Below are positions 1 to 7,715 of a stretch of 21,014 nucleotides of DNA, one piece after another (position 1 is the first letter of the stretch; each line of letters begins with the position of its first letter). A model generated the notes under the pieces. It saw nothing but the letters and a program-made list of their open reading frames with translations, was not told where the DNA came from and searched no databases. The translations under genes and the position numbers were made by a program. The stretch lies in assembly GCA_035646395.1 (NCBI GenBank), contig DASRPK010000196.1, positions 1-21,014 of the forward strand. The letters are read 5' to 3'. This DNA comes from JABWBJ01 sp035646395 (GTDB taxonomy: Bacteria; Gemmatimonadota; Gemmatimonadetes; Gemmatimonadales; Gemmatimonadaceae).

Positions 1-471
1 GGCGCGCAGTCGACGGGCACGCCACGCGACGTCCAGCTCAAGATGCTGGAGCACCAGCGCAAAGTTCTGCTGCAGATGGTGGACTCGATGCCTGAGCGGC
101 TCTACCGCGACAAGGTCACGCCGACGCAGCGCGATTTCGCCGCGCAGATCCATCATGCAGCTGGCGCTGTCGCGCAGATTTCGCGCGCGACGATGAACGG
201 CCCCGCGCTGTCGTTGCCGGACTCCGGCGTCGCGTTCAACACGCGCGCCGGTCTGCGGAGCTACGTGACGGGCGCCTACGATTATGCTTCCAATCTCTTC
301 AAGAACCAGACCGACGGGGCTCGGGCCGAAGTTGTGGACCTCTTCGGCCAGAAGATGCCGCGCTGGCAGATCTGGGACGAGCTCCACATGCACACTGTGT
401 GGACTGCCGGCCAGATCGTGGCAAACTTCCGCAAGCACAACATGGCTCCGCCGGCGTTCACCTTTTTCTAG
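1..471 (+). CDS. DinB-like protein, probably secreted, 5' end missing
   Basis: The reading frame is open from base 1 to the TAG at 469-471, giving 156 visible residues. The first in-frame ATG is at 43, but the upstream residues (GAQSTGTPRDVQLK) look like the end of an Ala-X-Ala-Gln signal cleavage region, so the true start is probably left of the window. The protein resembles the DinB four-helix-bundle superfamily. A histidine pair sits in 'QIHHAAGAV' and a second cluster in 'ELHMHTVWTAGQI', which matches the usual late H-x3-H-x-GQ region that supplies metal ligands. DinB-like proteins are putative metal-dependent enzymes, some of them thiol transferases. The substrate cannot be told from the sequence. 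It ends at a hairpin terminator shared with the convergent gene. Confidence 0.72.
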   Translation, partial: GAQSTGTPRDVQLKMLEHQRKVLLQMVDSMPERLYRDKVTPTQRDFAAQIHHAAGAVAQISRATMNGPALSLPDSGVAFNTRAGLRSYVTGAYDYASNLFKNQTDGARAEVVDLFGQKMPRWQIWDELHMHTVWTAGQIVANFRKHNMAPPAFTFF

Positions 472-493
472 GCGCTCGGCCCTCTGGCTCCAG

Positions 494-524
494 AACGGCG
501 CCCGACATCACGTCAGGCGCCGTT
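494..524. terminator. Bidirectional hairpin terminator between convergent genes
   Basis: AACGGCGCC (494-502) pairs perfectly with GGCGCCGTT (516-524). An inner GAC/GTC pairing extends the stem. TGTCTTATCC follows on the plus side. It lies between the stop codons of the convergent genes ending at 471 and 528, so it can serve both. Confidence 0.7.
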
Positions 525-527
525 GTC

Positions 528-1148
528 TTATCCGTTCTCTGGCACGTTAGGCGCTGGTGATGGGCGCGTCAACTCGCGATTTCGTGGAACCTGGGCTGTG
601 GCGTCCTCTTTGGGTCCGAACATGAAGATCCAGAGCAGGAACAGGATCACGCTCATGAAAAACCCGCCCACGATCATCAGGACCCAATCGAGCACAGGGA
701 CGTCGATCTTCCAGCCGATCCAGAACACGCCGGTAGCCGCAACGCCGATGAGCGGGATCTTGAGAAAGTCCAGCAACCGGGTGGGCGGGATCGGTGCGGG
801 TTCGACCGGATCAGCTGGTGGATGTACGTCTGGTCCCTGCGGATCATAAAGGACCAGGTCATGCTCGCGGGCAAGTTCGACGATCGCGTCGATAACCGTG
901 TTGTCCGCGCCCCAGCGGATCCCGATCAACAGGAGGCGACCGGTCGCTTCGGGAGGTGAACCATCGGCCCAGGGTCCATCGTTGAGATCAGGAAATCGCC
1001 GAAGCAATTCGTCCGCGACCTTGGCGAGATCCGCGCTGGGCTCAAATGCGCTCTCGTCTCCGTGATCGTAGTACCGCTCGAGAAGCTCCTTCGCCTCCTC
1101 CGCATCGTCGACAACGGGCCACTTCCAGAGGATCAGGGTCATGCTCAT
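528..1148 (-). CDS. Hypothetical protein with two C-terminal membrane helices
   Basis: A 206-residue protein that I could not assign to a named family. The N-terminal ~120 residues are soluble and acidic, opening 'MTLILWKWPVVDDAEEA' and containing 'LVLYDPQGPDV'. Similar openings occur in short uncharacterised bacterial proteins of the immunity-protein kind, but this is only a resemblance. A Pro-rich linker (PPADPVEPAPIPP) leads to two hydrophobic segments at about 131-152 and 155-179, followed by a charged tail that should be cytoplasmic. The start at 1148 is supported by a GTGAGG just upstream; an in-frame ATG two codons later is possible. It diverges from the DNA ligase gene, leaving 70 bp for two promoters. 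A CGTTAGG heptamer lies in its last codons. Confidence 0.65.
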   Translation of the reverse strand: MSMTLILWKWPVVDDAEEAKELLERYYDHGDESAFEPSADLAKVADELLRRFPDLNDGPWADGSPPEATGRLLLIGIRWGADNTVIDAIVELAREHDLVLYDPQGPDVHPPADPVEPAPIPPTRLLDFLKIPLIGVAATGVFWIGWKIDVPVLDWVLMIVGGFFMSVILFLLWIFMFGPKEDATAQVPRNRELTRPSPAPNVPENG

Positions 1149-1218
1149 CGCCTCACGCTAACGCCGAGCTGCCGACTGCACTACTCCCCGCAACTGAACC
1201 GCCGCATCATCATCAGTC

Positions 1219-2763
1219 ATGAAGCTTACGACACTCGTCGCCACCTCCGCTGAAGTCGCCGAATCGTCCCGTCGCCTCGAAAAGACGGCGAAGCTGGCCG
1301 CGCTGCTCGGACAACTGAGCGGCGACGACGTCGCGATCGCGGTCGGTTTCCTCATCGGCTGGCCCCGACAGGGGAAGATCGGCGTCGGTTGGGCGATGGT
1401 GGCCGAGTCACGCGAAGTAACGCCCGCGCCCGACGCGACCCTGGAGTTGCGCGACGTGGACGAAACCTTCACCGCCCTCCAGCAGGCGACGGGCAAAGGT
1501 TCAACCGCACGCCGACGGGAACTGCTCCACGGACTTTTTGCGCGCGCGACGCCTGACGAGCAACAGTTCCTCGCCTCGCTCGTGATCGGCGAAGTACGGC
1601 ACGGCGCGCTCGAAGGCGTCCTGCTCGATGCCGTCGCAAAAGCGGCAAACGTCGCGTCCGATAAGCTTCGTCGCGCGGTAATGTTGGCCGGTGACCTGGG
1701 CTCGGTCGCGAGCGCCGTGATAGCCGGAGGCGATGCGGCCCTCGCCGCCCTGGCGTCCTATCGCCTGGAACTCTTCCGACCTGTGCAGCCGATGCTCGCC
1801 GACTCGGCGGACGACGTTACGGAAGGGATGCAGACCGCCGGCGGCGGCCGAGTCGCCATCGAATGGAAGCTCGATGGTGCACGCATTCAGGTTCATCGCG
1901 ATAATGGTCGCGTCGCGATCTACACACGGAATCTCAACGATGTGACCGCGCGACTTCCCGAAGTCGTTGAAGTGGTTCGCGCACTCGACGCGCACCAGCT
2001 GATCCTCGATGGCGAAGTCCTCGCGATCGCATCCGATGGACGCCCGCGCTCATTCCAGGACACCATGAGCCGCTTTGGCCGGCGATTGGATGTGGACAGG
2101 CTACGCGCCGAGTTGCCGCTGACGCCGTTTTTTTTCGATGTGCTCCTGCATGAGGCGGAGGAGATCATCGACCAGCCGCTCGCGGAACGACTCGCGATTC
2201 TCGACCACCTTCTGCCTGACGCTGTGCGCGTACCACGCATTATCACGGAAGACGAAGACGAAGCGAGGCGATTCCAGGCAGACTCCCTCCAACGCGGCCA
2301 CGAGGGAGTGCTCGTGAAATCCCTCTCCGCGCCGTACGCTGCCGGACGGCGCGGATCGGCGTGGGTGAAGGTGAAGACCGCCCGGACCTTCGACCTGGTA
2401 GTCCTCGGTGTTGAGTGGGGTTCGGGTCGCCGGCAAGGTTGGCTCTCCAACCTCCACCTCGGCGCGCGCGATCCCGCGACCGGCGGATTCGTCATGCTCG
2501 GCAAGACCTTCAAGGGCATGACCGACGAGTTGCTCGAATGGCAAACGAAAGAATTGCTGGCGCGCGAAACACACCGCGAGGGTCACGTGGTCTTCGTACG
2601 TCCCGAGCTGGTCGTGGAGATTGCGTTCAACGAGGTGCAGCGAAGCTCCCAATACCCTGGCGGTGTGGCCCTGCGCTTCGCGCGCGTAAAGGGATACCGG
2701 CCGGACAAAAGCCCGGAGGAGGCTGACACAATCGACGCCGTTCGCGCATTGCTCCCGGCGTAG
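1219..2763 (+). CDS. ligB: ATP-dependent DNA ligase, LigB type
   Basis: This 514-residue protein has the full ATP-dependent ligase layout: an N-terminal DNA-binding domain (1-~200), a nucleotidyltransferase core and an OB fold. The nucleotidyltransferase motifs are readable: motif I KLDGARIQ with the adenylated Lys217, RNLND (R237), FFFD for motif III, EGVLVK (362-367) for motif IV and WVKVK (382-386) for motif V. The conserved blocks 'VVLGVEWGSGRRQGWLSNLHLGARD' are split here only by wording; they and 'QRSSQYPGGVALRF' match mycobacterial LigB as I remember it, which is about 507 residues. It seals nicks by enzyme adenylation, DNA adenylation and phosphodiester formation. It has no fused phosphoesterase or primase and no Ku gene nearby, so it is a stand-alone repair ligase rather than an end-joining LigD. 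A run of eight T (2128-2135) encodes the FFF of motif III. Confidence 0.96.
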   Translation: MKLTTLVATSAEVAESSRRLEKTAKLAALLGQLSGDDVAIAVGFLIGWPRQGKIGVGWAMVAESREVTPAPDATLELRDVDETFTALQQATGKGSTARRRELLHGLFARATPDEQQFLASLVIGEVRHGALEGVLLDAVAKAANVASDKLRRAVMLAGDLGSVASAVIAGGDAALAALASYRLELFRPVQPMLADSADDVTEGMQTAGGGRVAIEWKLDGARIQVHRDNGRVAIYTRNLNDVTARLPEVVEVVRALDAHQLILDGEVLAIASDGRPRSFQDTMSRFGRRLDVDRLRAELPLTPFFFDVLLHEAEEIIDQPLAERLAILDHLLPDAVRVPRIITEDEDEARRFQADSLQRGHEGVLVKSLSAPYAAGRRGSAWVKVKTARTFDLVVLGVEWGSGRRQGWLSNLHLGARDPATGGFVMLGKTFKGMTDELLEWQTKELLARETHREGHVVFVRPELVVEIAFNEVQRSSQYPGGVALRFARVKGYRPDKSPEEADTIDAVRALLPA

Positions 2764-2764
2764 T

Positions 2765-2783
2765 CACTTTGTACTATAAAGTG
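2765..2783. promoter_or_regulatory. Palindromic operator with embedded -10-like TATAAA
   Basis: The core ACTTTGTACTATAAAGT (2766-2782) is palindromic about C2774 with one mismatched pair, and CACTTT/AAAGTG arms extend it. It begins one base after the ligase stop codon and ends 23 bp before the ATG at 2807. TATAAA (2775-2780) inside it could be a -10 element. The same core, 14 of 17 bases identical, lies before the hydrolase gene starting at 7694. The cognate repressor is not identified. Confidence 0.6.
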
Positions 2784-2806
2784 GACTGGCTGCCCGGGGA
2801 GAGGTC

Positions 2807-3292
2807 ATGAAAAAGTGGTTCAGACGTATCCGCGCTGCGCTCGGTATGGGCGCGATCTGGGGAATCATCTGGGGCCTTGTCGGCGGCTTCGTGATGGAAG
2901 GGATAGTCGATCCGCATGGCGAGATCGGCGACATGTGGCCGCCGTTTTTCGCCATGCTCGGTTTTGCCGGCGGAATGCTTTTTTCAGTGATACTCTGGAT
3001 TTCCGAAGGCCGTCGCCGCTTCGACGAGCTCTCGCTTCCCCGACTCACCGGCCTTGGTGCGTTAGGCGGCCTGCTGATGGGCGGGCTCGCGACAGCAGAT
3101 CTGAATGCAGCCGCTCCCTTCTGGGTGCGGGCGGTCGTCCTCATCGCTCCACCCATTTTATGCGCCGCTTCAGCTGCCAGCACGCTCATGCTGGCCCGAA
3201 GGGCCCAGGGACAGCTCGGCACGCGTGCGGAGCTGGCTGAGCTGGAAGCTGCTCAAAACGAAGCAAGAAAAGTGCTCGAAGCCGGGAACTGA
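2807..3292 (+). CDS. Small integral membrane protein, four helices
   Basis: A 161-residue protein not recognised as a named family. Four hydrophobic segments stand out: about 12-32 (GAIWGIIWGLVGGFVMEG), 47-65 (FFAMLGFAGGMLFSVILW), 80-100 and 107-130. The N-terminus is basic (MKKWFRRIR) and the C-terminus is a charged, probably coiled-coil tail (AELAELEAAQNEARKVLEAGN). The start is well supported by GGGGAGAGG seven to eight bases before the ATG. It follows the ligase by 43 bp, but a palindromic operator lies in that gap, so it probably has its own regulated promoter and is not simply co-transcribed with ligB. A CGTTAGG heptamer at 3060 is read as Leu-Gly with the rare TTA codon. Confidence 0.75.
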   Translation: MKKWFRRIRAALGMGAIWGIIWGLVGGFVMEGIVDPHGEIGDMWPPFFAMLGFAGGMLFSVILWISEGRRRFDELSLPRLTGLGALGGLLMGGLATADLNAAAPFWVRAVVLIAPPILCAASAASTLMLARRAQGQLGTRAELAELEAAQNEARKVLEAGN

Positions 3293-3306
3293 CCAGTTAC
3301 CATTGT

Positions 3307-3330
3307 CTTCACGCGAAGGCGCGGAGGGCC
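3307..3330. repeat. REP-like GC-rich repeat, degenerate copy
   Basis: The segment around ACGCGAAGGCGCGGAGG resembles the arms of the larger copy at 5977-6045 and the copy at 16272-16308. It lies between the convergent genes ending at 3292 and 3353, a usual place for such elements. The rest of the 60-bp gap holds nothing else recognisable apart from a CGTTAGG heptamer overlapping the stop codon of the minus-strand gene. Confidence 0.45.
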
Positions 3331-3352
3331 TTGGGTAGAGACCTGCACTCTC

Positions 3353-4225
3353 CTAACGAGTACAGTCGGTCGCCCATCGGGCGAACAGGTCGAAGACCGC
3401 TGGTATCGTGTTCGGGAGGTTGTGAGAATCATCAACGATCGTATCCCGCACGACCGCGTTTGCGCTGCGCAGAACACTGAGCATCGGTTCGAAGTGCGTC
3501 GACACCGGGGCTGTGGCATCCTGCCTTGCGCCAACCATTAGAACGTTGTGGCGCGTAACCCCCGCCGCGGCCTTCCGAAGGTCAAACGCTTCGGCACTGT
3601 CGACCAAAGTCGATACAAATGTGTCAGCAAGCCGGACTGGCGATGGCGATTGCTGCTTGATGCGCTGCGCAGCTGCTTCGAGTCCTTGCCGGCCGGCGTC
3701 GGAGCGTGCCGATACTCCGGCGAGCGTCCAATTGAAGGGGACGATAAGCGCGACACACTTGATCGAAGCGTCGCCGGCGGCGGCGCGGAGCGCTGCGAAG
3801 GAACCGGCGCTCGTCCCAACAATGATGATGCGATCCGGGTCCACGTTGAACGTCCGCCGGGCCTGATCCCCGCGAAGGAACGCCACGACGGCAGCAACGT
3901 CAGCGGGTGATCCGCCGACCGTATACTCGCCATCACTTTCCAATTGGCCCCGAAGGTTCATCGCGATGGCGTTGAATGCCTTCGACTGCATGAACTTCGG
4001 AAATTCCTGCGAGTTATTGCCGGGGAAGCCCTTGATCGATACGACGGTTGCGCGCGGTCCAGTGCCGGCTGCGACATGCATCGTGGCCCGTAGCGTCGCG
4101 CCACCGCTCGAAACCTCGATGGGCGAAGTGAATGCCGTGTCAGCGCGTGGAGTCGTCTGCGTCACCCCTGTTGCGGGGAGGACACTCAGGAGGAGAATCG
4201 CGGCGGGCAGATGGTGATTCGTCAT
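3353..4225 (-). CDS. Secreted alpha/beta-hydrolase fold protein
   Basis: A 290-residue hydrolase of the dienelactone-hydrolase or peptidase-S9-like kind. Residues 1-23 (MTNHHLPAAILLLSVLPATG...) form a signal peptide. The nucleophile elbow is G137-T-S139-A-G141, the likely acid is D236 in 'GARQDATAP', and the catalytic histidine is H268 in 'DDSHNLP'. 'GFPGNN' (67-71) is a plausible oxyanion-hole loop. It should act on an ester or amide outside the cytoplasm; the substrate is unknown. The frame extends to a TTG at 4261, but the ATG at 4225 puts the signal peptide at the N-terminus. Neither start has a good ribosome-binding site, so the start is uncertain. It is the last of four minus-strand genes, 64 bp after the oxygenase-like gene. 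Its TAG stop lies inside a CGTTAGG heptamer. Confidence 0.82.
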   Translation of the reverse strand: MTNHHLPAAILLLSVLPATGVTQTTPRADTAFTSPIEVSSGGATLRATMHVAAGTGPRATVVSIKGFPGNNSQEFPKFMQSKAFNAIAMNLRGQLESDGEYTVGGSPADVAAVVAFLRGDQARRTFNVDPDRIIIVGTSAGSFAALRAAAGDASIKCVALIVPFNWTLAGVSARSDAGRQGLEAAAQRIKQQSPSPVRLADTFVSTLVDSAEAFDLRKAAAGVTRHNVLMVGARQDATAPVSTHFEPMLSVLRSANAVVRDTIVDDSHNLPNTIPAVFDLFARWATDCTR

Positions 4226-4289
4226 GGGGCAAGTTTGCTCCGCCGTGAATGCGTGCGTCAAGCCACCAGTGGCCGTCGAACGTCTTCGT

Positions 4290-5105
4290 TCATCCCGCCG
4301 CAGTGAAAGGTGAGGCAGTGCGGTACGAGTGCCTTCGACGGCTTGGACCTCGTTGATCCAGGCTTCGAACCGCCGCCAGATATCGTGACGGCATGAGCAG
4401 TTGTTGCGTTATGGAGCGCAATCCGGCGCGACCCAGGAGCGGATACATTCGCACGAAAGGCCGCATCCACTCGGCAGACTTCAGTCCCAGCAGACCTCGC
4501 ACGTGCTCAGGCGCGAGCATCGACTGGATCTGCAGCAGCACATCGTACCGCCATGGTCCGACGTTATCCTGGTACCGGGCATACAATGCCTTGGTGCCCT
4601 CGCTGTATACGAGATCCCGCTGGAGGTGGCGGTCGCGATCAGCCTTCCACTCAGTGTAGGAAGCCGGCAGGTCGGGGATCTCCAGGCCGATTCCAACCCG
4701 ATGGAAGACGTCGTACAGTTCCCGCCGTTCGTCAGCGCTCAGCGGCCCCGCGAGCAGTTCATGCGCTCTCTCCGAGTAGTCGATGAGCATGTACAGCACA
4801 TCGCGGTGAGCCCAATCCGGGATGGATTGCCCGCGCTGTTTCTCGACAGCCCCGTGAACTTTCCGGATCCGTTCGAACGCAGCGGCGGCCGTCTGCTCGT
4901 CCGCGAAGACGATCTGCTGGGCGTAACTCGCGGTGGCGAAGAACCGGCCCATCGGATCGTTAGGTAGCTTCCCGGTGAAAAAGAGCCAGTCGACCGCGCG
5001 ATTGAGCGCGAACTCCGCGGCACAGCCGGCAAAAACGAGGAGCACCGTATCGGAGTCTCCCCAGATCTTCCGCACCACGGAATCCCCTGAAACGAAATCC
5101 GTCAT
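4290..5105 (-). CDS. DUF2236 / MpaB-family oxygenase-like protein
   Basis: A 271-residue protein matching the DUF2236 (MpaB, latex-clearing-protein-like) family as I know it. Features seen are a helical N-terminus 'AAEFALNRAVDWLFFTG', then 'FFATASYAQQIVFADEQTAAAAFERIRKVHGAVE', whose histidine is the usual conserved one, then 'IPDWAHRDVLYMLIDYSERAHELL', and a long helical C-terminus. Family members with known activity are heme-dependent oxygenases, but many are uncharacterised, so the reaction here is inferred. It has no signal peptide. Its ATG overlaps the stop of the lipoprotein esterase gene as ATGA (5102-5105), which implies translational coupling. The Arg- and Ser-rich last ~20 residues look like a poorly conserved tail. 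Confidence 0.72.
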   Translation of the reverse strand: MTDFVSGDSVVRKIWGDSDTVLLVFAGCAAEFALNRAVDWLFFTGKLPNDPMGRFFATASYAQQIVFADEQTAAAAFERIRKVHGAVEKQRGQSIPDWAHRDVLYMLIDYSERAHELLAGPLSADERRELYDVFHRVGIGLEIPDLPASYTEWKADRDRHLQRDLVYSEGTKALYARYQDNVGPWRYDVLLQIQSMLAPEHVRGLLGLKSAEWMRPFVRMYPLLGRAGLRSITQQLLMPSRYLAAVRSLDQRGPSRRRHSYRTASPFTAAG

Positions 5106-6019
5106 CGGGTGACGCCTCGGGCTTCGCGGAACCGGGTGCCATCATGCGAGAGTTTGCGGTCCAGAAAGCGATGGATCGCGTCCCTGGCCCGCGGCACACG
5201 CCAGCAATCACTGTGGCAATTACCCTCCTTGCCCTCGAGTCGGATGAACTCGGTCTCCGCGCCGGCCGATTGAAGCGCCGCGGTGATTCGCTCGCCCTGC
5301 CTGACGTACACGTTGTCATCGCCTGCTCCATGGACCGTGAGCACCGAGACGTCGGGGCGGACAAACGTCACCGTGGAAATGTCGCGAAGCTCGGCTTCAG
5401 ACCAGGGAGCGGCGTGACCCATGACGGCGGTCAGGATGTTGTCGAAGTCGTCCATGACCTGGTCCGGTGGCATGGTCATGTCATGCTCACCATCGAGGTT
5501 GACGGCGACGGTCACCCTGCCGTCCGGGCTGCTCGGATCATCACGAAGCGCGACCATAGTCGCGAGGTGACCGCCGGCAGACATACCGAGCGAGGCGATG
5601 CGAGCGGGATCGATCCTGAATCGGGCGGCGTTCGCGCGGATGTACTTCAGGGCCTTCTGCACATCCTGGATCTGGGCTGGCCATTTCCCGTTAGGCCGTT
5701 TGGAGACCCTGTAGTTGATGGAGAACACGACATAGCCCGACGGACAGAATTCCTCCGCGATGCGTGAACCCCAGGCCTTGTCGCCGTCCATCCACGCGCC
5801 ACCGTGGACGCCGATGATCGCCGGTCGATTCGCTCGAGTGCTGTCCCCTTTCGGCTCGTAGAGATCGAACGTCCCGTCGTATCCGATAGCCGAGTCGTAA
5901 CTCAGGTCCGACGTGATGTCGTAGGAGCTCGAATCGCAGCCGGTCAGGGCGGTGGTGAGGACAAGTACTACTGTTATCACGCGGAGACGCGAAGCCGCCG
6001 AGGCAAACAAATTTCTCAT
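5102..6019 (-). CDS. Lipoprotein esterase/lipase, alpha/beta-hydrolase fold
   Basis: The chosen start gives 305 residues with a lipoprotein signal: a basic N-terminus, a hydrophobic stretch at 14-26 and the lipobox LTGC with C28 as the lipidated residue. The catalytic features match the BD-FAE/hormone-sensitive-lipase-like group: HGGAW (72-76) as oxyanion hole, G145-M-S147-A-G149 as nucleophile elbow, an acid in 'HGAGDDNVYV' (D234 or D235) and H269 in 'EGNCHSDCW'. Two nearby cysteines (C268, C272) could form a disulfide. It should be anchored in a membrane facing the periplasm and cleave small esters. The frame is open to 6145, but that start would lose the signal peptide and overlap the upstream gene. 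Codons 1-14 and the ribosome-binding site lie inside a REP-like repeat. Confidence 0.86.
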   Translation of the reverse strand: MRNLFASAASRLRVITVVLVLTTALTGCDSSSYDITSDLSYDSAIGYDGTFDLYEPKGDSTRANRPAIIGVHGGAWMDGDKAWGSRIAEEFCPSGYVVFSINYRVSKRPNGKWPAQIQDVQKALKYIRANAARFRIDPARIASLGMSAGGHLATMVALRDDPSSPDGRVTVAVNLDGEHDMTMPPDQVMDDFDNILTAVMGHAAPWSEAELRDISTVTFVRPDVSVLTVHGAGDDNVYVRQGERITAALQSAGAETEFIRLEGKEGNCHSDCWRVPRARDAIHRFLDRKLSHDGTRFREARGVTR

Positions 6020-6045
6020 CTTCGCGCGCTCCGCGTCTCCCGTGA
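5977..6045. repeat. REP-like inverted repeat overlapping a gene start
   Basis: TCACGCGGAGACGCGAAG (5977-5994) pairs with CTCCGCGTCTCCCGTGA (6029-6045), apart from one bulged base and a mismatch. The loop of 34 bases contains the ATG (6017-6019, minus strand) of the lipoprotein esterase. The right arm supplies the GGAG used as its ribosome-binding site. Related degenerate copies lie at 3307-3330 and 16272-16308, both in convergent gaps. Confidence 0.65.
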
Positions 6046-6077
6046 GAGCATTGCATGGAGGTCTCCGCGTAGGAGCA

Positions 6078-7694
6078 CTATCGGGGACTCCGCATGTACT
6101 CGACTCTCCTGAATACCGGATTGTGCAAGTCGAGTCCAACGACATTCCCGGCCGAGTCGCGACGGAAGCGCATGGTGATGTTGACTCGCTGGAACGTGTC
6201 AGTGTCGACCGGCCTGAATTCCAGGTTCTGGCCCGCTGTGCCGTTGATGCTGATCATCAGGCCTCCGGTGCCAGGCGTCACCTGGAAAAATGACTTCAAC
6301 TCCTCACTTTCATAACGCCCGGCAAATGCCTTGAGGTCATCGGCGCTCGGCGCAAAAGGTTTTGCGCGACGGTACCGCGTGATCTTCCCCTCCATGGACT
6401 TCAGCTCGAACTCCTCCGCCGAGGTGAAGTTCAGTTCGAATTCATCCTGCGACATGAAGGGCAACGTTGCCCGAGGAGTGCGGAAACGTTCGCCGGTTAC
6501 CGCAATGAGCGGCCCACCCTGGGCGGTGCCCAGCCGGCCATTGTTCGTAATGAGGCGCAGTGGCTCGTTCCGTTCGTTGAAGAACAGCCCGGCCTTGCTG
6601 CTCACGTCGACGCCAGGGACACTCGCGGGCGGTGCCACGTTAGGCTCCGCGCCGGGAACGAACAGGTCGAAAATGCGGCGGGCCAGCATCGTGCTCCCGG
6701 GAGTGTCGTCGCCGGAATTGCACATGATGCCGATCGAGAGGCGCTGTTCCGGATAGCTGCCCGTGAACGACTTGTAGGCATCGGCGCTGCCGGTATGCCA
6801 CACCACCTTGCCACCGCGGTTACGGTCCAGGAACAGGCCGCGCGCGTACGTGAGCTTGCGGCCGTTGTTCAGTGTCGCCGGTTCCTGGATCTTGTCGCTG
6901 ACGAACTTGCCAAGACGGCCATTCGCGATCCCCTCGTTCCAGATGACGAGATCCTCTGCGGTGGTCGCGAGCGCGCCGGCACCTCCGCGTGCGTTGCCGA
7001 GCAGCACGCCCAGTTTCCAGCCGCTGCCATCCTTCTGGTATGCGAGCGCTCGATTCTGCTTGATGGCGTTCATGTCTTCGACGTAGGTCGTTGATTTCAT
7101 TCCCAGCCGGTCGAAGAGGCGCTTCTGTATGAAGTCAGCGAACTTCATACCACTCGCACGTTCGACGACCAGTGGCAACAGGACGTAGCCGCTGTTCGAG
7201 TACGACCATTCCTCACCAGGCGCGAAGTTGAGTGAGCGCTGGGCGAGGATCATGCCCAAGGCATCGGGATCTCCGGTCGCCATCTGCAGGAGCGCCGGCC
7301 AGTCGCGAAGCCCGCCGGTATGTGTGAGCAGGTGGTCGATGGTGATCGTGCTGCCGTAGTCGGGCAACTGCGGAATGAACTTCCGGGCGTCATCGGAAAG
7401 AGAAACCCGCCCTCCCTCGACGAGCAGCAGCACCGCCGCGGCGACGAACTGCTTCCGTACGGATCCCGCGTCGAGGATCGTGGTGGGCGTCAACGGAACG
7501 CGGCGCTCGATGTCGGCCAGTCCATACGCCGTGTTCACCACCAGCTTCCCCTGATGCGATACGGCCACCGCGCACCCCGGTGCATCCGGCGTCGCCCAGC
7601 TGAAGATCTGGTCGATTTCAGCGGTCCGGTCCTGCGCGTAGGCGGGGGCGCCAGCAAGCCAGACGGCCACCGCGAACGATCCTGGTCTGAACAT
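6078..7694 (-). CDS. Secreted serine hydrolase, beta-lactamase/class C fold
   Basis: A 538-residue protein with signal peptide 1-20 (...AGAPAYA|Q). The catalytic set of the beta-lactamase/transpeptidase-like family is complete: S78-V-R-K81, Y165-S-N167, and HTG in 'KVVWHTGSADAY'. 'LLTHTGGL' (122-128) is the usual family landmark. Residues ~360-538 form an additional C-terminal beta-rich domain of the kind (DUF3471-like) often attached to these proteins. It is much longer than AmpC (~380 residues), and such proteins are more often esterases or D-aminopeptidases than antibiotic-degrading enzymes, so resistance should not be assumed. A GGAG lies seven bases before the ATG. A 25-bp palindrome at 7716-7740 lies just upstream and probably controls the four-gene run down to 3353. 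Confidence 0.9.
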   Translation of the reverse strand: MFRPGSFAVAVWLAGAPAYAQDRTAEIDQIFSWATPDAPGCAVAVSHQGKLVVNTAYGLADIERRVPLTPTTILDAGSVRKQFVAAAVLLLVEGGRVSLSDDARKFIPQLPDYGSTITIDHLLTHTGGLRDWPALLQMATGDPDALGMILAQRSLNFAPGEEWSYSNSGYVLLPLVVERASGMKFADFIQKRLFDRLGMKSTTYVEDMNAIKQNRALAYQKDGSGWKLGVLLGNARGGAGALATTAEDLVIWNEGIANGRLGKFVSDKIQEPATLNNGRKLTYARGLFLDRNRGGKVVWHTGSADAYKSFTGSYPEQRLSIGIMCNSGDDTPGSTMLARRIFDLFVPGAEPNVAPPASVPGVDVSSKAGLFFNERNEPLRLITNNGRLGTAQGGPLIAVTGERFRTPRATLPFMSQDEFELNFTSAEEFELKSMEGKITRYRRAKPFAPSADDLKAFAGRYESEELKSFFQVTPGTGGLMISINGTAGQNLEFRPVDTDTFQRVNITMRFRRDSAGNVVGLDLHNPVFRRVEYMRSPR

Positions 7695-7715
7695 TCATGC
7701 TCCGGTTGCTTGTTC

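Noticed and set aside
523..849. Plus-strand open frame of 108 codons
   Set aside because: It is antisense to the better-supported minus-strand gene at 528-1148, is rich in Ser/Thr/Gly with no domain, and has no ribosome-binding site; its start lies in the terminator stem.
2128..2135. Run of eight T in the ligase gene as a programmed frameshift site
   Set aside because: The frame is continuous, the run encodes the FFF of motif III that LigB relatives also have, and no alternative product is visible downstream.
4226..4261. TTG start of the secreted hydrolase at 4261
   Set aside because: It would add 12 residues before the signal peptide. The ATG at 4225 gives a normal N-terminus, although neither start has a strong ribosome-binding site.
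6020..6145. Upstream extension of the lipoprotein esterase frame to 6145
   Set aside because: It would bury the lipoprotein signal peptide inside the protein and overlap the end of the beta-lactamase-fold gene; the ATG at 6019 has a spaced GGAG.
6078..7694. Calling the beta-lactamase-fold protein an antibiotic-resistance gene
   Set aside because: The length, the extra C-terminal domain and the SVRK/HTG motifs fit the broad serine-hydrolase family, most of which do not degrade antibiotics.
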